From Bacillus altitudinis 41KF2b (GTDB lineage: Bacteria > Bacillota > Bacilli > Bacillales > Bacillaceae), in assembly GCF_000691145.1 (NCBI RefSeq), contig NZ_ASJC01000009.1, positions 60,448 through 124,447 of the forward strand: 64,000 bases of DNA. The letters are read 5' to 3'. The notes under the pieces are model-generated. The model was given only the letters and a program-made list of their open reading frames with translations. It ran no database searches and had not been told where the DNA came from. Below are positions 20,117 to 29,358 of the stretch, piece after piece. Made by a program: the position numbers and the translations under genes. The stretch's first letter is position 1. Each line of letters opens with the position of its first letter.

Positions 20117-20143
20117 ATTCCCAAGTGATCAACCTTCTTAAAC
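20117..20143 (-). promoter_or_regulatory. SigB-type promoter of opuE
   Basis: On the minus strand GTTTAA (20143-20138), 15-bp spacer, GGGAAT (20122-20117), against consensus GTTTAA/GGGTAT. B. subtilis opuE is known to have a SigB promoter. Confidence 0.65.
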
Positions 20144-20191
20144 ATCCCCATCAGACAAAAAAAATACGTGTATGCGTGATAAGCGTCTATA

Positions 20192-20205
20192 TGTAAGCGC
20201 TTACT
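20192..20205. promoter_or_regulatory. cre-like (CcpA) palindrome between opuE and gatC
   Basis: TGTAAGCGCTTACT contains the perfect palindrome GTAAGCGCTTAC and matches the cre consensus TGWAANCGNTNWCA at 13 of 14 positions. It is about 185 bp from opuE and about 210 bp from gatC; opuE is the more plausible target. Confidence 0.5.
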
Positions 20206-20326
20206 AAATTAAGTAAAAGAAAAAATTTTCTGAAAAATAAAAAGTCAACTTGATGAATATTTTAGACACTGGCTACACCACAATGACATATGAGTGGACA
20301 AAGCCTTTCTAGGCGTCCTCGTAAAG

Positions 20327-20356
20327 TTGCTTTAGAACAGTAAAATTTGATATGAT
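20327..20356 (+). promoter_or_regulatory. SigA-type promoter of gatCAB
   Basis: TTGCTT (20327-20332), 18-bp spacer, TATGAT (20351-20356), about 60 bp upstream of gatC. Confidence 0.5.
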
Positions 20357-20417
20357 AAAGTGTATATGACTTATGATCATGACCACGAACACGTATCATT
20401 TTTGGAGGTGAACCTGC

Positions 20418-20708
20418 ATGTCAAGAATTTCAATAGAAGAAGTAAAGCATGTTGCGCATTTGGCACGGCTTGCAATTACAGAAGAAGAAGCTGAGATGTT
20501 TACAGAACAGCTTGATAGCATCATTTCATTTGCAGAGCAGTTAAACGAGGTAGATACGGAAAACGTTGAACCAACAACACACGTATTAAAAATGAAAAAC
20601 GTCATGAGAGAAGATGTTCCGAATAAAGGTCTTTCCATTGAGGCAGTCATCAAAAACGCGCCTGATCATAAAGACGGCTATATTCGTGTGCCATCAATTT
20701 TGGACTAA
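20418..20708 (+). CDS. gatC: Asp/Glu-tRNA amidotransferase subunit C
   Basis: 96-residue GatC, the wrapping subunit that holds GatA and GatB together. The hallmark [16 protein letters not shown] at the N-terminus and the proline-rich link VEPTTHVL are present. Strong GGAGGTGA site. First gene of gatCAB; 14 bp before gatA. Confidence 0.96.
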
Positions 20709-20722
20709 AGGAGGCCTGAGGC

Positions 20723-22180
20723 ATGTCACTGTTTGACCACAAAATTTCTGAATTAAAAGAGCTTTTACATAAAAAGGAACTGTCTGTTTCTGATTTAGTG
20801 GACGAGTCTTATAAACGAATCCATGAAGTAGACGGGAAAGTACAAGCATTCCTAGCGCTGGACGAAGAGAAAGCACGTGCGTACGCAAAGGAATTGGACG
20901 AGGCCGTTGGTGAAAAGGACGAGCTTGGTCTATTGTTCGGTATGCCGATCGGTGTCAAAGATAACATCGTGACGAAAGATTTACGTACAACGGCGTCAAG
21001 TAAAATCTTGCAAAACTTCGATCCTATTTACGATGCAACCGTTGTGAACCGCTTAAGAGAAGCGGAAGCTGTCACAATCGGCAAATTAAACATGGACGAA
21101 TTTGCGATGGGATCTTCTACGGAGAACTCGGGCTTCAAACCAACGAAAAACCCGTGGAATTTAAACACCGTTCCAGGTGGGTCAAGTGGTGGATCAGCAG
21201 CATCTGTTGCAGCTGGAGAAGTACCATTCTCTCTTGGATCAGATACAGGCGGCTCCATTCGCCAGCCGGCGTCATTCTGTGGTGTTGTTGGTCTTAAACC
21301 AACATATGGCCGTGTATCCAGATACGGTTTAATCGCATTTGCTTCATCATTAGATCAAATTGGGCCGATTACGCGTAATGTTGAGGACAACGCATATGTT
21401 CTTCAAGCGATTTCTGGTGTTGATCAAATGGACGCAACGAGTGCAAATGTCGATGTCCCAGATTTTCTTTCTTCATTAACTGGCGACATCAAAGGCTTGA
21501 AAATCGCTGTGCCAAAAGAATATCTTGGCGAAGGTGTTGGCGAAGAAGCAAAAGAGTCTGTTCTTCAAGCGTTGAAAGTATTAGAAGGACTTGGTGCCAC
21601 ATGGGAAGAAGTGTCTCTTCCGCATTCTAAATATGCGCTTGCGACTTACTACTTGCTTTCATCTTCAGAAGCATCTGCAAACCTTGCTCGTTTTGACGGT
21701 ATTCGCTATGGCTACCGTACAGACAATGCAGACAACCTGATTGATTTATATAAAAATACCCGTTCTGAAGGCTTTGGAGACGAAGTCAAACGCCGCATCA
21801 TGCTGGGCACATTCGCTCTAAGCTCAGGATATTACGATGCATACTATAAAAAGGCACAAAAAGTCCGTACGCTGATCAAAAAAGACTTTGAAGATGTTTT
21901 TGAAAAGTATGATGTCATTGTAGGACCAACAACACCAACTCCGGCATTTAACATTGGTGAAAAGACAAGCGATCCACTGACGATGTATGCAAACGACATT
22001 TTAACGATCCCTGTTAACCTTGCAGGCGTCCCAGGAATCAGTGTGCCTTGTGGATTTGCAAATGGTCTTCCGTTAGGACTGCAAATCATCGGTAAACACT
22101 TTGATGAAGGAACCGTTTACCGCGTGGCTCACGCTTTCGAACAAGCAACAGATCATCATAAAGCAAAACCTGAACTGTAA
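20723..22180 (+). CDS. gatA: Glu-tRNA(Gln) amidotransferase subunit A
   Basis: 485-residue amidase-signature enzyme that frees ammonia from glutamine for the GatB reaction. The catalytic Ser-cisSer-Lys triad is visible: Lys in GVKDNI (about residue 78), the Gly/Ser-rich signature [13 protein letters not shown] (about 150-162) and the nucleophile Ser in [11 protein letters not shown] (about 173-183). The start follows AAGGAGG. Essential in bacilli that lack glutaminyl-tRNA synthetase. Confidence 0.97.
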   Translation: MSLFDHKISELKELLHKKELSVSDLVDESYKRIHEVDGKVQAFLALDEEKARAYAKELDEAVGEKDELGLLFGMPIGVKDNIVTKDLRTTASSKILQNFDPIYDATVVNRLREAEAVTIGKLNMDEFAMGSSTENSGFKPTKNPWNLNTVPGGSSGGSAASVAAGEVPFSLGSDTGGSIRQPASFCGVVGLKPTYGRVSRYGLIAFASSLDQIGPITRNVEDNAYVLQAISGVDQMDATSANVDVPDFLSSLTGDIKGLKIAVPKEYLGEGVGEEAKESVLQALKVLEGLGATWEEVSLPHSKYALATYYLLSSSEASANLARFDGIRYGYRTDNADNLIDLYKNTRSEGFGDEVKRRIMLGTFALSSGYYDAYYKKAQKVRTLIKKDFEDVFEKYDVIVGPTTPTPAFNIGEKTSDPLTMYANDILTIPVNLAGVPGISVPCGFANGLPLGLQIIGKHFDEGTVYRVAHAFEQATDHHKAKPEL

Positions 22181-22193
22181 GGGGTGAATCAGA

Positions 22194-23624
22194 ATGAACT
22201 TTGAAACGGTAATTGGACTTGAAGTCCACGTAGAGCTCAAAACACAATCAAAAATTTTCTCAAGCTCACCGACGCCTTTTGGTGCGGCTGCCAATACGCA
22301 AACAAGTGTCATCGATCTTGGTTATCCTGGCGTACTGCCTGTGCTGAACAAAGAAGCGGTGAACTTTGCGATGAAAGCAGCAATGGCACTGAACTGTGAG
22401 ATTGCAACTGATACAAAATTTGACCGTAAAAACTATTTCTATCCTGATAACCCAAAGGCGTATCAAATTTCTCAATTTGATAAACCGATCGGTGAAAACG
22501 GCTGGATTGAAATTGAAGTAGACGGCAAAACAAAACGAATTGGTATTACACGTCTTCATTTGGAAGAGGATGCAGGAAAACTGACGCACACAGGCGACGG
22601 TTATTCACTCGTCGATTTCAACCGTCAAGGTACACCACTTGTTGAAATCGTATCTGAGCCTGACATTCGTACGCCAGAAGAAGCGTATGCTTACTTAGAA
22701 AAATTAAAATCTATTATTCAATATACAGGCGTCTCTGACTGTAAGATGGAAGAAGGCTCACTGCGCTGTGATGCCAACATTTCTCTTCGTCCGATCGGCC
22801 GTGAAGAGTTTGGAACGAAAACAGAGCTCAAGAACTTAAACTCATTTGCTTTCGTCCAAAAAGGTCTTGAGTTTGAAGAAAAACGTCAAGAGCAAGTATT
22901 GCTTTCTGGCGGCTTGATCGAACAAGAAACTCGCCGCTATGACGAAGCGTCTAAAAAGACGATCCTCATGCGTGTCAAAGAAGGTTCTGATGATTATCGT
23001 TACTTCCCAGAACCAGATTTGGTGGAGCTGTATATTGATGACGAGTGGAAAGAACGTGTAAGAGCATCGATTCCAGAGCTTCCAGACGAGCGCCGCAAAC
23101 GCTACATTGATGAACTTGGACTTCCAGCCTATGACGCAATGGTACTGACGCTGACAAAAGAAATGTCTGATTTCTTTGAAGCGACCATTTCAGAAGGTGC
23201 TGAAGCGAAGCAAGCATCAAACTGGCTCATGGGTGAAGTATCTGCGTACTTAAACTCGGCTCAAAAAGAGCTGGAAGATACGAAGCTAACGCCGCAAGGA
23301 CTGGCTGGTATGATCAAACTTATCGAAAAAGGAACGATTTCTTCTAAGATTGCCAAAAAGGTATTCAAAGAACTTATCGAAAATGGGGGCGACGCAGAAA
23401 AAATCGTCAAAGAAAAAGGACTTGTCCAAATTTCTGACGAAGGTGCACTGCTCAAACTTGTCACAGAAGCTCTTGATAACAACCCGCAATCCATTGAAGA
23501 CTTCAAAAATGGAAAAGACCGCGCAATTGGTTTCTTAGTCGGACAAATTATGAAAGCATCGAAGGGCCAAGCAAACCCACCGATGGTCAACAAGATTCTT
23601 CTCGAAGAAATCAAAAAACGATAA
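22194..23624 (+). CDS. gatB: Asp/Glu-tRNA amidotransferase subunit B
   Basis: 476-residue GatB. It phosphorylates the mischarged Glu-tRNA(Gln) and transfers ammonia to it. Family signatures: N-terminal [18 protein letters not shown] and the cradle motif [10 protein letters not shown], with the C-terminal YqeY-like tail domain that binds tRNA. Starts 13 bp after gatA with a GGGGTGA site and ends at a strong terminator. Confidence 0.97.
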   Translation: MNFETVIGLEVHVELKTQSKIFSSSPTPFGAAANTQTSVIDLGYPGVLPVLNKEAVNFAMKAAMALNCEIATDTKFDRKNYFYPDNPKAYQISQFDKPIGENGWIEIEVDGKTKRIGITRLHLEEDAGKLTHTGDGYSLVDFNRQGTPLVEIVSEPDIRTPEEAYAYLEKLKSIIQYTGVSDCKMEEGSLRCDANISLRPIGREEFGTKTELKNLNSFAFVQKGLEFEEKRQEQVLLSGGLIEQETRRYDEASKKTILMRVKEGSDDYRYFPEPDLVELYIDDEWKERVRASIPELPDERRKRYIDELGLPAYDAMVLTLTKEMSDFFEATISEGAEAKQASNWLMGEVSAYLNSAQKELEDTKLTPQGLAGMIKLIEKGTISSKIAKKVFKELIENGGDAEKIVKEKGLVQISDEGALLKLVTEALDNNPQSIEDFKNGKDRAIGFLVGQIMKASKGQANPPMVNKILLEEIKKR

Positions 23625-23630
23625 ATTGCA

Positions 23631-23661
23631 AAAACCGCCTCATGGAAGAGGCGGTTTTTTT
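23631..23661 (+). terminator. terminator of gatCAB
   Basis: Stem AAAACCGCCTC/GAGGCGGTTTT, 6-nt loop, T7 tail. Confidence 0.92.
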
Positions 23662-23806
23662 GTTGATGGATATGACAGGGTCTTATCACAGATTCAGACC
23701 ACCGCCGTATATCAATTCATTGGTTCTTTTTTTATAATGAAGCATAAGCTTTAGCACATATTCGAAGGGGATAAAGGTGAACTAAAGTGAACATTGCCAC
23801 GTATTG

Positions 23807-24652
23807 TTATTGGAGGAATAGCTTCAATTGTTCCACAGCTCTTTGGACAGCGGAGTCCTCACACGTTTCTAAATTTGTCAGCATCCCTTGAATGACCGGC
23901 TTGCGAGGCTCATCTTTGGCCAATTCTTCTTCAATAACTTCAATGGATACAAGGGTATCATCCGAAAGCAGATGCTCAGATTTTAACAATCGAAGCTCTT
24001 CTTGAAGAGTAGCGGCATTTGGCGCTTCATCATCCCAAATGTTTTGCTTTAGAATCGGCTTCGCATGAGAACGGAGAAGCCCATGCACCAAATCATCAAA
24101 TCGGTCGAGAATAAAGGATGAGAGCTCATCACATGATAATTCCATCTGATCTTGTAAAAGCAGTACCTGCACATAAGATTGGATGATTCCTTGAATCATG
24201 ACTGACAGGTCAGTTATATATGGTTCGATCTCCTGTCCATACGTGGTCAAAATAGAAATTTGGATTTCATCATTCATCTGCTTTTTAACCGTTTTGGAAT
24301 ACTTTTTAATTTGCTGGTTTTCCGGAATAATGTTCTCGCTGAGGATCAAAATGATAAAATCCTTGTTCTCAGCAAAGTGCTGGAACTGTTCAGCGATTTG
24401 TTTCTGAAAGATATCTCTAGGCGCAAGATGCTGATTTTCTTTTCGAATCTTTTCAATACTTTGCATAGACGTGTCGATATAATATTCAAACGCTCTGTTG
24501 AAAAGCTGTTCTTTTGATTTGAAATGCAAATAAAATGCACCTTTAGAAATTCCGCATTCATCTGCAATTTCCTGAATGGTCGTAGAAGAAAAACCTTTTT
24601 TCGCAAACAACTGAATGCTTGCTTTAATGATTTTTTCTTTTTTTTCGTTCAT
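23807..24652 (-). CDS. yerO: TetR-family regulator YerO
   Basis: 281 residues. The N-terminal TetR helix-turn-helix is clear (TTIQEIADECGISKGAFYLHFKSK, split over about residues 24-48). The ligand domain is long for the family. Divergent from swrC with a 131-bp shared promoter region, so it almost certainly represses swrC and perhaps itself; a TetR-like operator lies just after the swrC -10 element. Start ATG 24652; the GGGGCC preceding it gives only a fair ribosome site. Confidence 0.88.
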   Translation of the reverse strand: MNEKKEKIIKASIQLFAKKGFSSTTIQEIADECGISKGAFYLHFKSKEQLFNRAFEYYIDTSMQSIEKIRKENQHLAPRDIFQKQIAEQFQHFAENKDFIILILSENIIPENQQIKKYSKTVKKQMNDEIQISILTTYGQEIEPYITDLSVMIQGIIQSYVQVLLLQDQMELSCDELSSFILDRFDDLVHGLLRSHAKPILKQNIWDDEAPNAATLQEELRLLKSEHLLSDDTLVSIEVIEEELAKDEPRKPVIQGMLTNLETCEDSAVQRAVEQLKLFLQ

Positions 24653-24704
24653 GAAATAAGGCCCCTTCAGCTTTAGAATGTTACGTCAAACGCAAGTGAA
24701 ATGG

Positions 24705-24734
24705 TTGACGGCATTGTATATCACCGTTTATTAT
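24705..24734 (+). promoter_or_regulatory. SigA-type promoter of swrC
   Basis: TTGACG (24705-24710), 18-bp spacer, TATTAT (24729-24734), 50 bp upstream of the start. Confidence 0.55.
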
Positions 24735-24743
24735 GATATAGAA

Positions 24744-24757
24744 TGACCAGTCAGTCA
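24744..24757 (+). promoter_or_regulatory. probable YerO operator
   Basis: TGACCAGTCAGTCA, made of TGAC/GTCA half sites with an extra GTCA repeat. It lies about 10 bp downstream of the swrC -10 region, where a repressor would block initiation. TGAC-GTCA pairs are common in operators of TetR regulators of this type. Confidence 0.5.
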
Positions 24758-24783
24758 ATACATAAAGGAAAATGGAGGACATA

Positions 24784-27700
24784 ATGAATTCGATCATCAA
24801 TTTTGTATTAAAGAACAAGTTCGCTGTATGGCTCATGACGATTATCGTAACAGTTGCTGGTCTATATGCCGGGTTGAATATGAAACAAGAATCAATCCCG
24901 AATATCAACACTCCAGTCATTACGGTTTCTACAACGTATCCTGGCGCAACGCCGGACGAAGTATCAGATAAGGTGACAGATCCAATTGAGAAGTCGATAC
25001 AAAATCTCAATGGGGTGAATGTGGTCACTTCTAATTCTTTTGAAAATGCCTCATCGATTCAAATCGAGTACGATTACAATAAAGACATGGATGAAGCAAA
25101 GAAGGAAATTGAAGATGCCATTAGCAATATCAATTTTCCAGAAAATGCAGAAAAACCAAAAATCACACGTTTTAGCATCAATGCGATTCCAATCTTAGCT
25201 CTAAGTGTCTCCGGTGATAAAGAATCATTACAAGACCTGACACAAAAAGTGGAAAATGACCTTATTCCTTCTCTTCAAAGCTTAGAGGGTGTCTCGTCTG
25301 TCGAAGCTTCTGGACAACAAATCAAAGAAGTAGAATTTTCTTTTAAACAAAAGAAATTGAAGGAATATGGTTTAGATGAAGAAACTGTCCAAAACATGAT
25401 CAAAGGCTCTGATGTCAATGTACCTTTAGGGTTATACACATTTGGCAACAAGCAAAAATCAGTCGTAGTGGATGGCAATATTTTAAGTGTTAAAGATTTG
25501 AAAAACATGCGAATTCCTGTCACACCAAGTGCAAGCGCAGGAGCTGGTGCATCTGCTAGCGGCTCAGAAAATGCAGGTGCTCAAGGTACCGATCAGCAGG
25601 CTGGAAGTGCAAGTCAGCAGCAAGCAGCAGCAGCTCAGCAACAAACAGGTGCAGGTGCAGCAAGCGGTCAATCGGTAGAACTGCCGACGATCAAACTTTC
25701 TGAGATAGCAGATATTAAAGTCGTGAAAGATGCAGAATCAATTTCTAGAACGAACGGAAAAGACAGTATCGGTTTGCAAATTGTCAAAGGCTCTGATGCC
25801 AACACAGTGAGTGTAGCAGAAGCAGTCACAAAAGAACTTGAAACATTCAAAAAAGACAATAAAGGAATCAAAGTCAGCACGACATATGATCAAGCAGAGC
25901 CGATTAAAGAATCTGTCAGCACAATGCTGAACAAGGCGATCATCGGAGCAATCTTTGCGATCATTATCATCATGTTGTTCCTTCGAGATATCAAATCAAC
26001 ATTAATTTCGGTCATCTCCATTCCGTTATCCCTGTTGATTGCTGTTTTATTATTAAATCAGCTGGATATCACATTAAATATCATGACACTCGGTGCCATG
26101 ACAGTCGCCATTGGACGTGTTGTCGATGACTCGATTGTTGTCATAGAAAACATCTATCGACGAATGGCGTTAAAAGATGAACCGTTAAAAGGCAAAGCAC
26201 TCGTTAGAGAAGCCACAAAAGAAATGTTTATTCCGATTATGTCTTCGACGATTGTCACAATTGCGGTATTCTTGCCATTAGCGCTAGTGGGTGGAATGAT
26301 TGGTGAACTATTCATCCCATTTGCATTAACCATTGTGTTTGCTCTAATGGCTTCACTACTTGTCGCCATTACAATCGTTCCAATGATGGCTCACAGCCTA
26401 TTTAAAAAGAACCTGTATGGCAAAGCGAAAAAGGTGAAAGAACACAAACCAAGCAAACTTGCTGGTGGTTATAGACGTGTACTCAATTGGACATTGAACC
26501 ATAAATGGATCACGTCAGGAATTGCGATTCTGATGCTGGTCGGAAGCTTATTCCTCGCACCACTTGTCGGTGTCAGCTTCTTACCACAGGAAGCAGAAAA
26601 AACGGCAATGGTGACATACACGCCAGAGCCTGGACAAACAAGAGAACAAGCCATTGCTGAAACGAAAAAGGCAGAAGATTACTTAATGAAACGTGATCAT
26701 GTCAATACGGTTCAATATTCATTAGGCTCTTCAAATGCAATGACAGCAAGTGTTGGCGGAAACTCTAACGGTGCATTATTCTTCGTACAATACGACGAGG
26801 ACACACCGAACTTTGATAAAGAAAAAGATCGTATGGTTAAAGCCCTTCAAGACAAAACGTCTAAAGGAGAATGGAAATCACAAGACTTCTCATCTGCTGG
26901 CGCAAGCAACACAGTGACGTACTATGTGTACGGTGACAAAGCAAGTGATATTGAAGGCACAGTCAAAGATGTCGAGAACATTTTAAAAGATGAAAAGAAC
27001 TTGAAAAACGTCAGCACAAGCTTATCTGAGAAATATGACGAATATACGTTTAATGCAGATCAAGAAAAACTGGCGAAACTAGGCTTAACCGCTTCACAAA
27101 TCGCACAGGCGATCGCTCCTCAAAGTAATGAAACAACGTTGACGAAAGTAACAGAGGACGGCAAAGAACTAGATGTGAAGCTTCAAACGGAAAAAGATGA
27201 ATACAAGAGTAAAAAAGATCTAGAGAATAAAAAGATCACAACACCAACAGGACAACAAGTCCGAATTGGCGATGTGGTGAAAGTGAAAGATGGCACAACA
27301 GCAAACACTGTGACAAAGCGTGATGGGAAGATTTACGCTGAAGTATCTGGTGACATGACAACAGACGACGTATCAAGTGTGACACAAGATGTTCAGAAGA
27401 AAGTTGACAAGCTTGATTTGAAATCTGGCGTTACGATTGATACAGGCGGTGTAAGTGCGGATATTGAGGAATCCTTTACACAGCTAGGACTCGCAATGCT
27501 TGCAGCGATTGCGATTGTATACCTCGTTCTCGTCATTACATTTGGCGGAGGTCTTGCACCATTTGCGATTCTGTTCTCACTTCCATTTACGGTTATTGGG
27601 GCACTCGTTGGATTGTTTGTAGCGAAAGAAACCATCAGTTTAAATGCCATGATTGGATTGCTGATGCTAATCGGAATCGTTGTAACAAATGCCATTGTCT

Positions 27701-27996
27701 TGATTGACCGAGTGATTCATAAAGAAAAAGAAGGTCTTTCAACAAGAGAAGCTTTACTTGAAGCAGGTACAACAAGATTACGCCCAATCTTAATGACGGC
27801 ACTTGCGACAATTGGTGCATTGCTGCCACTCGCATTAGGTTTTGAAGGCGGAAGTCAGATCGTATCAAAAGGACTTGGCGTCACCGTTATTGGCGGTTTA
27901 ACAAGTTCTACACTTCTCACATTGGTCATCGTGCCAATCGTGTATGAAATCTTAAGCAAGTTTAGACGTAAGAAAAAGTACGCTGAAGAAGAGTAA
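24784..27996 (+). CDS. swrC: RND-family efflux transporter SwrC
   Basis: 1070-residue resistance-nodulation-division transporter with 12 membrane segments and two large external loops. TM4 carries the proton-relay Asp pair (GRVVDDSIVVIENIYRRM). In B. subtilis SwrC exports surfactin and is needed for swarming. The start is ATG 24784 after GGAGGA; an in-frame ATG four codons upstream overlaps that ribosome site. The first external loop contains an unusual run of about 50 residues very rich in Ala, Ser, Gly and Gln (about residues 248-298). Repression by YerO is inferred. Confidence 0.93.
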   Translation: MNSIINFVLKNKFAVWLMTIIVTVAGLYAGLNMKQESIPNINTPVITVSTTYPGATPDEVSDKVTDPIEKSIQNLNGVNVVTSNSFENASSIQIEYDYNKDMDEAKKEIEDAISNINFPENAEKPKITRFSINAIPILALSVSGDKESLQDLTQKVENDLIPSLQSLEGVSSVEASGQQIKEVEFSFKQKKLKEYGLDEETVQNMIKGSDVNVPLGLYTFGNKQKSVVVDGNILSVKDLKNMRIPVTPSASAGAGASASGSENAGAQGTDQQAGSASQQQAAAAQQQTGAGAASGQSVELPTIKLSEIADIKVVKDAESISRTNGKDSIGLQIVKGSDANTVSVAEAVTKELETFKKDNKGIKVSTTYDQAEPIKESVSTMLNKAIIGAIFAIIIIMLFLRDIKSTLISVISIPLSLLIAVLLLNQLDITLNIMTLGAMTVAIGRVVDDSIVVIENIYRRMALKDEPLKGKALVREATKEMFIPIMSSTIVTIAVFLPLALVGGMIGELFIPFALTIVFALMASLLVAITIVPMMAHSLFKKNLYGKAKKVKEHKPSKLAGGYRRVLNWTLNHKWITSGIAILMLVGSLFLAPLVGVSFLPQEAEKTAMVTYTPEPGQTREQAIAETKKAEDYLMKRDHVNTVQYSLGSSNAMTASVGGNSNGALFFVQYDEDTPNFDKEKDRMVKALQDKTSKGEWKSQDFSSAGASNTVTYYVYGDKASDIEGTVKDVENILKDEKNLKNVSTSLSEKYDEYTFNADQEKLAKLGLTASQIAQAIAPQSNETTLTKVTEDGKELDVKLQTEKDEYKSKKDLENKKITTPTGQQVRIGDVVKVKDGTTANTVTKRDGKIYAEVSGDMTTDDVSSVTQDVQKKVDKLDLKSGVTIDTGGVSADIEESFTQLGLAMLAAIAIVYLVLVITFGGGLAPFAILFSLPFTVIGALVGLFVAKETISLNAMIGLLMLIGIVVTNAIVLIDRVIHKEKEGLSTREALLEAGTTRLRPILMTALATIGALLPLALGFEGGSQIVSKGLGVTVIGGLTSSTLLTLVIVPIVYEILSKFRRKKKYAEEE

Positions 27997-28000
27997 GAGG

Positions 28001-28025
28001 AAGCCCCGCTCATGAGCGGGGCTTT
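28001..28025 (+). terminator. terminator hairpin after swrC with short T tract
   Basis: Perfect stem AAGCCCCGCT/AGCGGGGCTT with loop CATG. Only TTT follows before the next inverted repeat begins. Confidence 0.75.
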
Positions 28026-28149
28026 CAGCGTGTAGACAAACCCTCGCATGCGGTGTCAGTCCTGCGTGACGGTGCTCACGAATGTCAAATTCGCTCCGCG
28101 CCGGTACTCGTCCTTCCTAGAATGCAAAGGTTTTCTATCACGCTGAAAA
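28022..28149. repeat. large inverted-repeat element with inner hairpin
   Basis: The left arm at 28023-28051 (TTTCAGCGTGTAGACAAACC...GCAT) is complementary to the right arm at 28121-28148 (ATGC...GGTTTTCTATCACGCTGAAA) over about 24 of 27 positions. The roughly 70-nt middle contains a perfect CGTGA/TCACG hairpin (28065-28080) and GC-rich segments. There is no coding potential. The layout suggests a dispersed intergenic repeat or a structured RNA, but copies elsewhere could not be checked. Confidence 0.6.
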
Positions 28150-28152
28150 GAA

Positions 28153-28189
28153 GACACAGGGCTAAAAAAGTACATTTTAGTCCTTTGTC
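28153..28189. repeat. inverted repeat next to the large element
   Basis: 15-nt arms GACACAGGGCTAAAA and TTTTAGTCCTTTGTC pair at 13 positions around a 7-nt loop. Confidence 0.55.
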
Positions 28190-28198
28190 AACAATCTG

Positions 28199-28226
28199 AG
28201 CCCCGCTAATAAGCGGGGCTTTTTTA
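28199..28226 (+). terminator. second terminator with same stem as the swrC terminator
   Basis: Stem GCCCCGCT/AGCGGGGC with loop AATA and T6 on the plus strand. Its stem is identical to the hairpin at 28001. The T run favours plus-strand (swrC) transcription, although it also lies at the end of the minus-strand nucleoside hydrolase. Confidence 0.8.
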
Positions 28227-29177
28227 TGATGAAATCTGACAAACCGCTTTTCTCATAAGCTCTTCAAAGGCCTCGAAAAAGGCCTCCCGATCGACGTGGT
28301 CAATGACATGAATCGTCTTTCCATCTGGATGTTCTTCGGTACGTCCTTGTCTTGGTGTTTCAGTATAAACAATTGCATTCATTTCTTTTGAACGGGTAAA
28401 TGAGGTAGAAGCAAGAGTGATGGTTGTCAGCACATCCCATAAGTAGTAAGTCGAGTTTGTTTCGTGATGAATGAGAGGCGGACAAAAGGCATAACATTGT
28501 CCAATAAAGTCAATCCCGATGTGAGAGCGAAGGGAAGCCCATCGTTGACGGACATCGAGTGTGAGCGGGACTTGATTCGTGCTTTCCAGTGCGACCATTT
28601 CAATTGGAAAACGCTCTTGAAATACGGTGCTCACAGCATAAGGGTCCCAAAAAGCATTCCATTCTGCTGTTCCATCATGCTCTGGTTCTTCGACATTGCC
28701 TTTTTCAAGGAATGTGCCGCCCATCCACACCAGTTTCTCAATTTTATTTGAGATGGAAGGATATTCTTCTAAGGCCCGTGCAAGGTCTGTGAGCGGTCCT
28801 GTAAAGAGCAGCGTAACAGGTTCGGTTGACTTTTTCACCATTTCAATCAGGTGAAGATGTGCAGGAAGCTTAGATACTTTTGTATCAATAGCGCCTTTTT
28901 CATTTAAAATCGGCAGGGCATCTACATAAAAAGCATGCATACGCCATTCCTTTGGAAATGGATTGACACCTCTAGAATTGGAAGCGGCGACTTCAATCTC
29001 ATATGGGCTAAAACGATCAATAATTTTCTGAGAAGCGCTCAGCGCAGGCTCTAAATAACAATCAGCAGGAATCACAGACATCCCGATCACTTTCAGGTGT
29101 TCCATTTGAAGAAGTAGAAATAAGGACACAAGATCATCAACACCGCCGTCATGGTTGAAATAGACAGGCTTTTTCAT
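28224..29177 (-). CDS. inosine-uridine-type nucleoside hydrolase
   Basis: 317-residue member of the IunH/Rih nucleoside hydrolase family, which cleaves N-glycosidic bonds of nucleosides. The calcium/catalytic motif appears as NHDGGVDDLVSLFLLL at residues 8-23 (usual form DxDxGxDDxxAL; the first Asp is replaced by Asn). Further typical elements are LFTGPLTDLA, WMGGTF and EWNAFWDPYA. The substrate is unclear and the altered first residue makes activity less certain. It is inserted between swrC and dgkB, which are neighbours in B. subtilis. Start ATG 29177 follows AAAGGATGG. Confidence 0.85.
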   Translation of the reverse strand: MKKPVYFNHDGGVDDLVSLFLLLQMEHLKVIGMSVIPADCYLEPALSASQKIIDRFSPYEIEVAASNSRGVNPFPKEWRMHAFYVDALPILNEKGAIDTKVSKLPAHLHLIEMVKKSTEPVTLLFTGPLTDLARALEEYPSISNKIEKLVWMGGTFLEKGNVEEPEHDGTAEWNAFWDPYAVSTVFQERFPIEMVALESTNQVPLTLDVRQRWASLRSHIGIDFIGQCYAFCPPLIHHETNSTYYLWDVLTTITLASTSFTRSKEMNAIVYTETPRQGRTEEHPDGKTIHVIDHVDREAFFEAFEELMRKAVCQISS

Positions 29178-29276
29178 GGCATACCATCCTTTTCATCGTT
29201 TTCTTTTATCTTATCAGAATGCTGATCTGCTGAGGGAAACGTACCGTGAGATTTCAAATATTAGGGGGTTGTTCTG

Positions 29277-29304
29277 TTGCCATTTTCAAATCTCATAGTA
29301 TAAT
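29277..29304 (+). promoter_or_regulatory. SigA-type promoter of dgkB
   Basis: TTGCCA (29277-29282), 16-bp spacer, perfect TATAAT (29299-29304), 55 bp upstream of dgkB. Confidence 0.6.
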
Positions 29305-29358
29305 TAAAGGTTGTTAGTGGTGAAAATAGATTGCATAATGATAATAGGATGATGATGA

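Noticed and set aside
20005..20196. 63-codon plus-strand frame between opuE and gatC
   Set aside because: It lies across the SigB-type promoter of opuE and has no ribosome site.
28001..28226. CRISPR-like array
   Set aside because: The repeats are inverted pairs, not regularly spaced direct repeats with unique spacers.
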